From positions 1 to 11,404 of the forward strand of contig JAKPOE010000317.1 in the NCBI GenBank assembly GCA_029548025.1: DNA of 11,404 nt, given 5' to 3'. Under the pieces are notes generated by a model that saw only the letters and a list, made by a program, of their open reading frames with translations, was not told the DNA's origin and made no database searches. Each line of letters opens with the position of its first letter. Positions within the stretch are counted from its first letter, which is position 1. The translations under genes were made by a program, and so were the position numbers. Source of the stretch: Spirochaetota bacterium. GTDB lineage: Bacteria; Spirochaetota; UBA4802; UB4802. Shown here piece by piece: positions 1 through 5,288 of the stretch.

Positions 1-1
1 T

Positions 2-355
2 TACAATGATGCAGATGCATCAGATCTTAATGATCCGCTTGCAGATGCCTTGAAAGCAAAAAACTTCCCTAAAGATAAGTATGAAGGGTTTGGCATTGCT
101 AATCTTAAAGATTCGAAGGCACCTAATTTCTTAATCAGAAAAATTATACAGGGGAAGATCAAAAAGTATAATACCACTATCTTAACCGATCCTGATCTAA
201 TTTTAGCAAAAGCATGGGATCTGGGTGATTGCAACAATACTTCGGTTGTTATGTTTATTGGTAAAGACATGAAGGTTAAATATGTGTACAAAGGTGCAGT
301 AAGGGGCGAAGAAATTAATAAAGTAGTTAAGATGGTAGAGGATTTAATTAAATAG
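2..355 (+). CDS. YtfJ-family thioredoxin-fold protein, 3' part (5' end outside window)
   Basis: The reading frame is open from the left edge, so at least 117 C-terminal residues are present and the start is missing. The segment resembles the C-terminal half of the YtfJ family, a thioredoxin/redoxin-like fold whose E. coli member is periplasmic. Matching blocks are an alternating helix ending in NFPKDKY, the I(A/V)N...D phrase, the helix FLIRKIIQGKIKKY, then ILTDPD, a W-L pair, the strand SVVMFIGKD, KVKYVYKGAV and a final helix EEINKVVKMVEDLIK. No CxxC redox motif is visible in this part; there is one Cys. The biochemical role of YtfJ proteins is not established, so no function is claimed beyond the fold. 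An internal TTG at 50 is not needed as a start because the frame continues upstream of it. Confidence 0.65.
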   Translation, partial: YNDADASDLNDPLADALKAKNFPKDKYEGFGIANLKDSKAPNFLIRKIIQGKIKKYNTTILTDPDLILAKAWDLGDCNNTSVVMFIGKDMKVKYVYKGAVRGEEINKVVKMVEDLIK

Positions 356-380
356 TTTTTACAATAGTATAGTAAGTCAA

Positions 381-411
381 AAAAAGGGATGTTGTAGAAA
401 CATCCCTTTTT
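381..411 (+). terminator. Rho-independent terminator after the YtfJ-like gene, possibly bidirectional
   Basis: A perfect 13-bp stem (381-393 with 399-411, core AAAGGGATGTT) closes a 5-base loop. The right arm ends in a run of T and the left side begins with a run of A from 379. It can therefore work for the + gene ending at 355 and also stop leftward transcription arriving from the tRNA gene. Confidence 0.9.
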
Positions 412-512
412 ATTTATGTCAACTGGTTATAACCCCACTATCTCTTTTATTAACTATATAAACAAGAAAAAAGAAATATAGTATGCAGCTCGAGGATGGT
501 TATAAAGCATTA

Positions 513-545
513 TCTTCATCCTGAGGCAAAGCCAAAGAATCTCAT
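513..545. repeat. Degenerate half-copy of a dispersed TCATCCTGAG...AAGAATCT repeat
   Basis: The sequence TCATCCTGAGGCAAAG followed by CCAAAGAATCTC resembles one arm of the short dispersed repeat seen in intergenic DNA of many bacteria (TGTCATCCTGAGCGAAGCGAAGAATCTC-like). A second, longer and decayed copy lies at 1513-1676. The region just upstream (489-498) holds CTCGAGGATG, a near complement of CATCCTGAG, so the half-copy can still fold on itself. Confidence 0.45.
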
Positions 546-549
546 CGTT

Positions 550-581
550 AAAAAGGAATATTAGCAGGTTGCTAATGCTCC
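550..581 (-). terminator. Rho-independent terminator of the tRNA-Pro gene
   Basis: Read on the minus strand there is a 12-position stem, GGAGCATTAGCA with TGCTAATATTCC, containing one mismatch and one G-T pair. It closes on the loop ACC and is followed by TTTTT. It lies about 20 bases past the 3' end of the tRNA gene, in the right orientation. Confidence 0.7.
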
Positions 582-602
582 ATCAGAATAATTTTTCTTA
601 AT

Positions 603-677
603 TCGGGGCGACTGGATTTGAACCAGCGGCCCCTAGACCCCCAGTCTAGTGCGCTAACCGGACTGCGCCACGCCCCG
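603..677 (-). tRNA. tRNA-Pro, anticodon GGG
   Basis: The reverse complement folds into a complete cloverleaf of 75 bases. It has a 7-bp acceptor CGGGGCG/CGCCCCG, D-stem GCGC/GCGC with the loop AGTCCGGTTA, anticodon stem CTAGA/TCTAG around the loop CTGGGGG (anticodon GGG), a 5-base variable loop, and a T-arm with TTCAAAT. The discriminator base is A, as expected for tRNA-Pro. CCA is not encoded (the next bases are AT), so the 3' CCA must be added by nucleotidyltransferase. Anticodon GGG decodes CCC and CCU. Confidence 0.95.
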
Positions 678-692
678 TAAATGTATGGTATA

Positions 693-723
693 ACTATACC
701 GTATATGTGTTAAAAAAATTCAA
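693..723 (-). promoter_or_regulatory. Possible sigma-70 promoter of tRNA-Pro, overlapping an inverted repeat
   Basis: On the minus strand TTGAAT (718-723) and TATAGT (693-698) are separated by 19 bases, slightly longer than ideal. The -10 lies 15 bases upstream of the mature tRNA 5' end, which would leave a short leader. The -10 sits within the inverted repeat GGTATA-AC-TATACC (687-700). The call is tentative because of the spacer length. Confidence 0.3.
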
Positions 724-854
724 TCATTTTTTTGATTTACGCTGTTTTTGATTAAGCATTCATTAATATATAATGGTATCGTAAAACATAAATGTAATAG
801 GCAATAGATATTGCTACTGATTATAAATTTGTTTCAACAAGTTAGCCTTTGGTA

Positions 855-1139
855 TTATAATTTGCCATCAATAGTGTTTGCAATCTGTAATAAACTTTCA
901 ATACGATGCATAAGCGAATCTAAAAAAATGCTTTGTGGATATTTTGAATACAACATCATGATTTCACTGTAATACTTGCGAAGAACGGTATTGAGCTCGT
1001 TGCAATCACTTGAATCAGCTATCGCTGAATCAAGCGCTTCCTTAAGCTTTTTATTAAGGTTCGATAGCTCCGGTAAATCTGATACATCCTGTAAAAAAGT
1101 ACGGGATAGTTCAATGAGCATTGACACTAAAGCGTCCAT
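855..1139 (-). CDS. Uncharacterised small helical protein (94 aa)
   Basis: I do not recognise this protein. It is predicted almost wholly alpha-helical: the N-terminal helix MDALVSMLIELSRTFL, a Leu/Lys/Asp-rich segment (about residues 25-45), then two further amphipathic stretches, ending IESLLQIANTIDGKL. There is no signal peptide, membrane span or cysteine pair (one Cys, about residue 46). Its ATG is 11 bases after the stop of the 82-aa gene at 1151-1399, so the two are almost certainly co-transcribed. The Shine-Dalgarno is weak (a GAAGAA about 16 bases upstream), which suggests translational coupling. Its size and helical make-up recall export chaperones such as FliS/FliT/FlgN, but no motif supports that assignment and I do not make it. 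Confidence 0.6.
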   Translation of the reverse strand: MDALVSMLIELSRTFLQDVSDLPELSNLNKKLKEALDSAIADSSDCNELNTVLRKYYSEIMMLYSKYPQSIFLDSLMHRIESLLQIANTIDGKL

Positions 1140-1150
1140 AACAGTAGCAC

Positions 1151-1399
1151 TTATTCTTCTTTAATGTTTTGTATAAAATGGTAGCCTCTATGGGTGAGGA
1201 AAAGCTTTCCGGGAAATTTTGACTCAATCATCTCGACAAATTCTAATGAATTGATTAATTCATCAAGTACCAAATGACGCTGAGATAGAGGGATATCATT
1301 TAACACATCAATTGAAACAGTAACACCAGCTTTTATATCTTTGCCGTAACGTTCTTTAAATGCCTGCATTACCATCTTTGCATCATAACTAACTGTCAT
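1151..1399 (-). CDS. Uncharacterised small protein, possible winged-helix fold (82 aa)
   Basis: I do not recognise a named family. The ATG at 1399 has a very strong Shine-Dalgarno, GGGAGGGG on the minus strand (1406-1413), 6 bases upstream, so the gene is very probably translated. The N-terminal half runs YDAKMVMQAFKERYGKDI and then VTVSIDVLNDIP. The C-terminal half, LVLDELINSLEFVEMIESK then LFLTHRGYHFIQNI, has the helix-helix-strand 'LT.(K/R)GY.F' look of a winged-helix wing. That is a shape inference, not a family match. It is the first gene of a two-gene unit with the 94-aa gene downstream. No convincing sigma-70 or sigma-28 promoter was found upstream; a short palindrome lies at 1483-1497. 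Confidence 0.7.
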   Translation of the reverse strand: MTVSYDAKMVMQAFKERYGKDIKAGVTVSIDVLNDIPLSQRHLVLDELINSLEFVEMIESKFPGKLFLTHRGYHFIQNIKEE

Positions 1400-1482
1400 A
1401 TATAACCCCTCCCTCGAATATAAAATTATCCCATCAATACCATTCTGGGCTTAACACGGAATAAAAATAATTAACTTTAAAA

Positions 1483-1497
1483 CCTGAAATTTTCAGG
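1483..1497. repeat. 15-base palindrome CCTGAAA-T-TTTCAGG
   Basis: A perfect 7-bp inverted repeat with one central base. It lies about 85 bases upstream of the start of the 82-aa gene and just before the decayed dispersed repeat. It could be an operator for the leftward gene pair or part of the repeat cluster. The sequence alone does not decide. Confidence 0.4.
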
Positions 1498-1512
1498 ATG
1501 GCATTCCACACA

Positions 1513-1676
1513 TTGTCATTCTGATGGACGCAGTCTTGAAGAATCTATTCTTTCATAAAACTACAAGATTTTCACTTTGTTCAGAATATCACATCATAGC
1601 AAGATTCATTACTTTGGATTTGCTTAGCACAGGCGCTATCGCTCAGGATGACTTCGACTATAGCTCAGACTGACAT
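1513..1676. repeat. Decayed dispersed palindromic repeat cluster
   Basis: From 1514 the sequence reads TGTCATTCTGA, then GAAGAATCT, a short centre, AAGATT, TTCACTTTGTTCAGAAT and ACA (ending near 1594): an imperfect palindrome. A further AAGATTC, then CGCTATCGCTCAGGATGAC and AGCTCAGACTGACA, follow to 1676 as additional arm copies. This matches the general form of the dispersed intergenic repeat TGTCATTCTGAGCGAAGCG.../...TTCAGAATGACA known from many bacterial genomes. The arms have many mismatches, so this copy looks old. There is no coding sequence in it. Confidence 0.55.
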
Positions 1677-2245
1677 TTTTGCTTCATCCTCTATAAATGG
1701 TAGAAATATACTCTTTCATTAGCATTATGATAAATAGTACGTAGTGATAAAATCCAATAAAAATAATTATACAGCCTCTTCATTGCAATTGCAACATACA
1801 ATACTCTATGCAGAAAAAAATATTGTGATATTAGTATAACCATAACATATTTCTTCAAGCAATTTTCTCAATTCTTGACTGGCAATTATTTCTCATTTTT
1901 TTGTAGGTCAACAAAAGCATATTTGCTAAATCAATATAATTCTTCTGAAAAAATACCAGAGTGCCATGCATAGTATGAAGCAAATTGATATATATTAATT
2001 TATTGTAATTATTTTCAATAAACAAACTGGAATAGTTTTTCATTTGACAGTGCGAGCATGAAATTAATTGTTGTGTTGCAAAATATAATATTTAATAGAA
2101 TTACATATAAAAAATATTTTATCATGAGTGATAGTTATATGTAAATTAAAATTTTATTTATTATTTCAAATAGTCGAGAAATAATTGAATGTCATTGATA
2201 AATAATACTATGTTAGGGTAATTCATTCCGTAAACAATATTGTTA
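1677..2245. other. Gene-free AT-rich region
   Basis: About 570 bases of very AT-rich DNA between the repeat cluster and the stop of the ATP-grasp gene. A 62-codon minus-strand frame (1855-2043) has no Shine-Dalgarno and no recognisable family, and I do not call it a gene. A 12-base perfect palindrome AACAATATTGTT (2233-2244) sits directly after the ATP-grasp stop but lacks a loop and T-run. I see no RNA gene or terminator. Confidence 0.5.
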
Positions 2246-3271
2246 TTAATTGTATATATACTTTGAGAAGACAGGATGTCGTAATGCTGCTAAATTTACA
2301 ATATAGCTTGCCATTGCACCATACGACATGCCGGCAATTTCACCTGCATATATTGAGGAAGTATCTGGGCTAAAATCAGGATTAGGATTGACATCTATGA
2401 CATAAAACATATCATTTTTTTCACGGATATCTATTCGTGCATAATCTCTGCAACCCAATGCTTTATATGCTTCTATGGCTATAGCATTTAATGTATCAAG
2501 TTGCGATTGATTAAGTTTAGCAGGGATTGTGACGCTTATATTTTCATAATGAGATGACCCTGGTACAAATTTAGAACTATATGTGCAGATATGTTGTTTA
2601 ATATCTGTAAAAGAACTAAAGTCAAATTCTGCTACAGGAAGAGTTTGTATTGTGCCGTTACCCCATACTGTAACATGGAATTCACGACCGTCAAGAAAAT
2701 CCTCTACTATCACGGGTTGAGTATAGGTTTCCTTCATATAGTTATAACGCTGGTTCAACTCATTTTTATTGGTTACTACAGCATCTTCATTGATGCCAAC
2801 GCTACAGTGCTCAAATGCAAGTTTAACAATTGCAGGAAATTTATTCCATGAATCCAGATTATTATCATTTATGATACAGCCCGTAGGTGTAGGAATGTTT
2901 TTATACATAAGAATATTTTTAGTTAAAGCCTTATCCCAGCTTAAAGCTATAACGTTTGAAGAAGAACCTGTAAAAGTGAAATGGTATTCCTCAAGAATTT
3001 GTGCAACTTTGCTTTCGCTATGATTTTGACCGGGCAATTCTTCACACCAGTTAAATACAACATAATTATTATGATTAAATTTTATAAGGAGTTCGCATAG
3101 TGATTTATTAAATACTGGTATATGGATAACGGGATGACCTTCATGCTGTAATTCATTTGTTAGTTTTTCAGCACCCATACTAGCGTATTGCTGTTCAGCC
3201 AGTTCCCAGCAGGGATCTATATTATAGAGCAGTAATACCGGTATATTTGTTTTTCTATCTTTGTAGTTCAT
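2246..3271 (-). CDS. D-alanine-D-alanine ligase-like ATP-grasp protein (341 aa)
   Basis: ATP-grasp ligase of the Ddl superfamily (COG1181-like), which joins a carboxylate, activated as acyl-phosphate by ATP, to an amine. Visible motifs in order are: a Rossmann-like start VLLLYN (12-17); TGSSSN...DKALTKNIL (101-121), like the Ddl TGS..DK...K block; the ATP-binding strand AIVKLAFEHCSVGI (147-160), with K150 and the S157 equivalent of the Ddl EGSSVG loop; VEDFLDGREF (189-198); TYSSKF (230-235), like the omega-loop YxxKY; RDYARIDIR (275-283); and FYVIDVNPNPDF (289-300). D281, D293 and N295 are the expected Mg ligands. The canonical Ddl N-terminal G-G-x-S-x-E-x-x-V-S motif is missing, so it is probably not the housekeeping Ddl, and its substrate is unknown. 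No Shine-Dalgarno is visible before the ATG. The start is kept because the N-terminal fold begins at once. Confidence 0.85.
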   Translation of the reverse strand: MNYKDRKTNIPVLLLYNIDPCWELAEQQYASMGAEKLTNELQHEGHPVIHIPVFNKSLCELLIKFNHNNYVVFNWCEELPGQNHSESKVAQILEEYHFTFTGSSSNVIALSWDKALTKNILMYKNIPTPTGCIINDNNLDSWNKFPAIVKLAFEHCSVGINEDAVVTNKNELNQRYNYMKETYTQPVIVEDFLDGREFHVTVWGNGTIQTLPVAEFDFSSFTDIKQHICTYSSKFVPGSSHYENISVTIPAKLNQSQLDTLNAIAIEAYKALGCRDYARIDIREKNDMFYVIDVNPNPDFSPDTSSIYAGEIAGMSYGAMASYIVNLAALRHPVFSKYIYN

Positions 3272-3314
3272 TATAACATTATGTAAGTTGTTGTTTCATT
3301 TTATTATTGCTGCT

Positions 3315-3344
3315 ACTCTATTTATTATATCGAAAAGATAGAGT
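3315..3344 (-). promoter_or_regulatory. Possible -10 of the ATP-grasp gene flanked by an inverted repeat
   Basis: On the minus strand a consensus TATAAT (3324-3329) lies about 50 bases upstream of the ATP-grasp ATG. It is bracketed by a perfect 7-bp inverted repeat, ACTCTAT (3315-3321) and ATAGAGT (3338-3344). No good -35 is visible at 17 bases. The repeat around a -10 is the layout of a repressor operator, but that is inference. Confidence 0.3.
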
Positions 3345-3584
3345 CGCTATAAAATAAATTTTTACTAACCAATTGATATGCATGTTACAATGAAAAAATT
3401 AATTGGCATAATGTCAATAAAAATAGTTTCAAAACTGCTCTAAAAAAGAGTGACTGACATGTTAATGTATTCAATAAAAAACGTAGTTATATCAATAGTG
3501 CATAGATGGTGAATATATTCAAAATCATTGTATTACATAAATAGTTATTGTATAAATAATAATATTATGTCACAAAAAATGTAA

Positions 3585-3611
3585 TAAAGGAATTTTATAG
3601 TATGCCGATAC
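3585..3611 (+). promoter_or_regulatory. Sigma-28 (FliA/WhiG-type) promoter of the flgB operon
   Basis: TAAAGGAA (3585-3592), exactly 11 bases, then GCCGATAC (3604-3611). The known sigma-28 consensus is TAAAGTTT-N11-GCCGATAA, so the -35 core TAAAG and seven of eight -10 positions match at the canonical spacing. Transcription would begin near 3618-3620, leaving a leader of about 30 bases before the flgB ATG. No comparably good sigma-70 promoter was seen in this intergenic region on the + strand. Confidence 0.75.
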
Positions 3612-3650
3612 ATCTAATAGTAAATAATGTCAAGAGGATAAACCCAGAGT

Positions 3651-4079
3651 ATGTTTGAATATAGTAAAATGATGCAAACCAACTATCTTTTAGAACAGGC
3701 AATGGATGTTGAATCAATACGCCGCAAGATTATTGCAAATAATATTGCCAATGTTGATGTTCCTCATTTTAAGCGAAGTGAAGTTAATTTTGAAAGTGAA
3801 TTGAAAAGGGCAATAGAACATAATAAGGATTCCATGCAAAAGGTGAAAGCATTGAAAACGGATCCTCGTCATTTTGATTTTTTTGAACCAAAAAACATTC
3901 AAAGCGTAAAACCAAGAATTAATGTAGATTATACCACTACGTATAGAAATGATGGGAACAATGTGGATGTAGAAAAAGAGATGGTTGATGCTGCAAAAAA
4001 TCAGATGAGATACAATGCATATATTTCAAGCTTAAATGAAAATTATAAAATTTTAAAGATGGTAATGAGAACTGTTTAG
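3651..4079 (+). CDS. flgB: Flagellar basal-body proximal rod protein FlgB
   Basis: Rod subunit that polymerises in the periplasm on the MS ring/FliE platform. The 142-aa length fits the family. The N-terminal rod signature is clear: RRKIIANNIANVDVPHFKRSEV (about residues 24-45), a variant of the N-x-A-N-x-x-T-P-x-(Y/F)-K motif in which the usual T is V and the usual G is H. The C-terminal helix (NDGNNVDVEKEMVDAAKNQMRYNAYI, about 101-126) is the other conserved end that packs with the N-terminal helix in all axial proteins. AGAGGA (3633-3638) lies 12 bases before the ATG, a rather long spacing. It is the first gene of the operon, directly under the sigma-28 promoter, and is followed by flgC after 12 bases. 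Confidence 0.95.
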   Translation: MFEYSKMMQTNYLLEQAMDVESIRRKIIANNIANVDVPHFKRSEVNFESELKRAIEHNKDSMQKVKALKTDPRHFDFFEPKNIQSVKPRINVDYTTTYRNDGNNVDVEKEMVDAAKNQMRYNAYISSLNENYKILKMVMRTV

Positions 4080-4091
4080 TGAGGGTTTGAT

Positions 4092-4556
4092 ATGGGTATG
4101 TTTGATAGTTTTAACATAGCATCAACAGGCTTGACTGCACAGCGCCTGCGCATGGATGTTATAAGCAATAATATTGCAAATGCAACAACAACTCGTACCC
4201 CGGAGGGTGGTCCATTTAAACGTAAACGGGTGATATTTGCTCCTGTCAATATAAGGCCATTTTACAAATCGCCACTTGTTCCTAAAAGAATTGATCATGG
4301 AGAACCTAAAGGTGTGCGAGTTGTGAAAATTGAAGAAGATAATGCTGAATTCAGACTGATATATGATCCAGCACATCCCGATGCAATTAAGACCGGTCCA
4401 AAACAGGGATATGTTGAAATGCCAAATGTTAATGTGGTCATGGAGATGACTGATTTAATCTCTGCATCGCGTTCATATGAAGCAAATGTCATGATGATTA
4501 ATAATGCAAAATCCATGTTTTCAAAGGCGCTGGAAATTGGCAAGGGTGGTGTATAA
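4092..4556 (+). CDS. flgC: Flagellar basal-body rod protein FlgC
   Basis: Second proximal rod subunit, 154 aa, a little longer than enteric FlgC (about 134). The N-terminal axial motif is intact: FNIASTGLTAQRLRMDVISNNIAN (about 7-30), followed by ATTTRTPEGGPFKRKRV. The C-terminal conserved block reads GYVEMPNVNVVMEMTDL (about 112-128), ISASRSYEANV and MINNAKSMFSKALEIG. GAGGG (4081-4085) lies 6 bases before the ATG at 4092, which decides it over the in-frame ATG at 4098. The small ORF at 4580 starts 23 bases after its stop. The product acts in the periplasm as part of the rod after export through the flagellar type III system. Confidence 0.95.
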   Translation: MGMFDSFNIASTGLTAQRLRMDVISNNIANATTTRTPEGGPFKRKRVIFAPVNIRPFYKSPLVPKRIDHGEPKGVRVVKIEEDNAEFRLIYDPAHPDAIKTGPKQGYVEMPNVNVVMEMTDLISASRSYEANVMMINNAKSMFSKALEIGKGGV

Positions 4557-4563
4557 TTTTTAC

Positions 4564-4571
4564 GGAAGGAG
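4564..4571 (+). promoter_or_regulatory. Strong ribosome binding site of the small ORF between flgC and fliE
   Basis: GGAAGGAG, a near-perfect Shine-Dalgarno, is 8 bases from the ATG at 4580. It is the main evidence that the 56-codon frame is translated. Confidence 0.75.
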
Positions 4572-4579
4572 TTTAAGAT

Positions 4580-4750
4580 ATGTATTTTGAAAAAGGGCAT
4601 ATAAATGAAATTTGTTGTTCACATGAACTATCGACTCCCATTACGTTAAGCAGACGAAAAAAGGAATGGCTGCAGTTTGGTATTGGTGAGCGACAAATTG
4701 TTGAATCAAGAATAATTTCAGGGAGCGTTAATTATGGTACAGGAAAGTAA
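4580..4750 (+). CDS. Small ORF of 56 codons in the flagellar operon, function unknown
   Basis: An ATG at 4580 with the Shine-Dalgarno GGAAGGAG 8 bases upstream opens a 56-codon frame ending at TAA 4748-4750. It overlaps the first 17 bases of fliE in another frame. The peptide begins MYFEKGHINEICCSHEL, has a basic centre SRRKKEWLQFG and ends RIISGSVNYGTGK. It contains a Cys-Cys pair (12-13) and no membrane segment. I do not recognise the family. The overlap and position suggest it is co-translated with flgC and fliE, either as a real small protein or as a leader that couples fliE translation. fliE also has its own good Shine-Dalgarno (GGGAG, 4721-4725), so coupling is not strictly required. 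It might also be a remnant of a longer gene. Confidence 0.55.
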   Translation: MYFEKGHINEICCSHELSTPITLSRRKKEWLQFGIGERQIVESRIISGSVNYGTGK

Positions 4751-5063
4751 TTTTATAAGTAAATCAAATATTTTTACAATGAAGACAACGCATCCTCTCC
4801 ATTATGACAATAAACCAGAAAAAATTCAGGACGATGATGTTGCAGGTTCTTTTATGGATGCGCTGAAATCAACATTGGGGAAGGTAAATGATTTACAGGT
4901 TGATGCAGAAGATTTGACACAACAGATGATTTATGAGCCTGAGTCAGTAGACATACATACAGTGATGATTGCTCAACAGAAAGCTGAGATTGCATTAAGC
5001 TTAACAAAAGCTGTCCGGGATGAAGCGATCAGGGCATACAGGGAACTCATTAATCTCAGATAA
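4734..5063 (+). CDS. fliE: Flagellar hook-basal body protein FliE
   Basis: Adaptor between the MS ring (FliF) and the proximal rod; it is exported early and needed for rod assembly and secretion. The 109-aa length fits. The conserved C-terminal two thirds are clear: SFMDALKSTLGKVNDLQVDAED (about 39-60), the family hallmark VDIHTVMIAQQKAEIALSL (about 78-96), then TKAVRDEAIRAYRELINLR. The N-terminal 35 residues are polar and less conserved. GGGAG (4721-4725) is 8 bases before the ATG. The start lies inside the end of the small ORF. A 225-base gap containing a promoter follows before fliF. Confidence 0.95.
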   Translation: MVQESNFISKSNIFTMKTTHPLHYDNKPEKIQDDDVAGSFMDALKSTLGKVNDLQVDAEDLTQQMIYEPESVDIHTVMIAQQKAEIALSLTKAVRDEAIRAYRELINLR

Positions 5064-5115
5064 TATGTGATTGCTGTGAATATAATAAAAAAAGTAGCAA
5101 ATTTTAGTAAATTAA

Positions 5116-5144
5116 TTGACTTTTTAATACTGATGTTTTATTAT
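5116..5144 (+). promoter_or_regulatory. Sigma-70-like promoter upstream of fliF
   Basis: TTGACT (5116-5121), 17 bases, then TATTAT (5139-5144): five of six matches at each element with ideal spacing. It is located in the gap between fliE and fliF. The expected start near 5151 gives a leader of about 140 bases. It would add transcription of fliF and downstream genes independent of the sigma-28 promoter. Confidence 0.5.
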
Positions 5145-5288
5145 GTGTGAATGTTAATTGTATTATGTCACTTTGCAGTCAACTGCTATGTTGATAATGT
5201 TAATGCATAATAATCATTTTGTAATGTGAAGCATGGTTATTGTGGAGCAAGGTGATGATATTTAATTAGTTGTGGGAGGGAAGAAGAT

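Noticed and set aside
976..1164. 62-codon plus-strand frame opposite the 94-aa and 82-aa genes
   Set aside because: Antisense shadow; the minus-strand pair has the strong ribosome binding site and coherent spacing.
1855..2043. 62-codon minus-strand frame
   Set aside because: No Shine-Dalgarno before the ATG, low-complexity AT-rich composition, no recognisable domain; probably chance in an AT-rich gap.
2233..2244. AACAATATTGTT as terminator of the ATP-grasp gene
   Set aside because: Perfect palindrome but with no loop and no T-run; it would be a very weak hairpin.
2591..3023. Two plus-strand frames inside the ATP-grasp gene
   Set aside because: Antisense to a gene with clear ATP-grasp motifs; no ribosome binding sites or domains.
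4122..4600. Minus-strand frames opposite flgC
   Set aside because: Shadows of flgC; the plus-strand protein has the full axial rod motifs.
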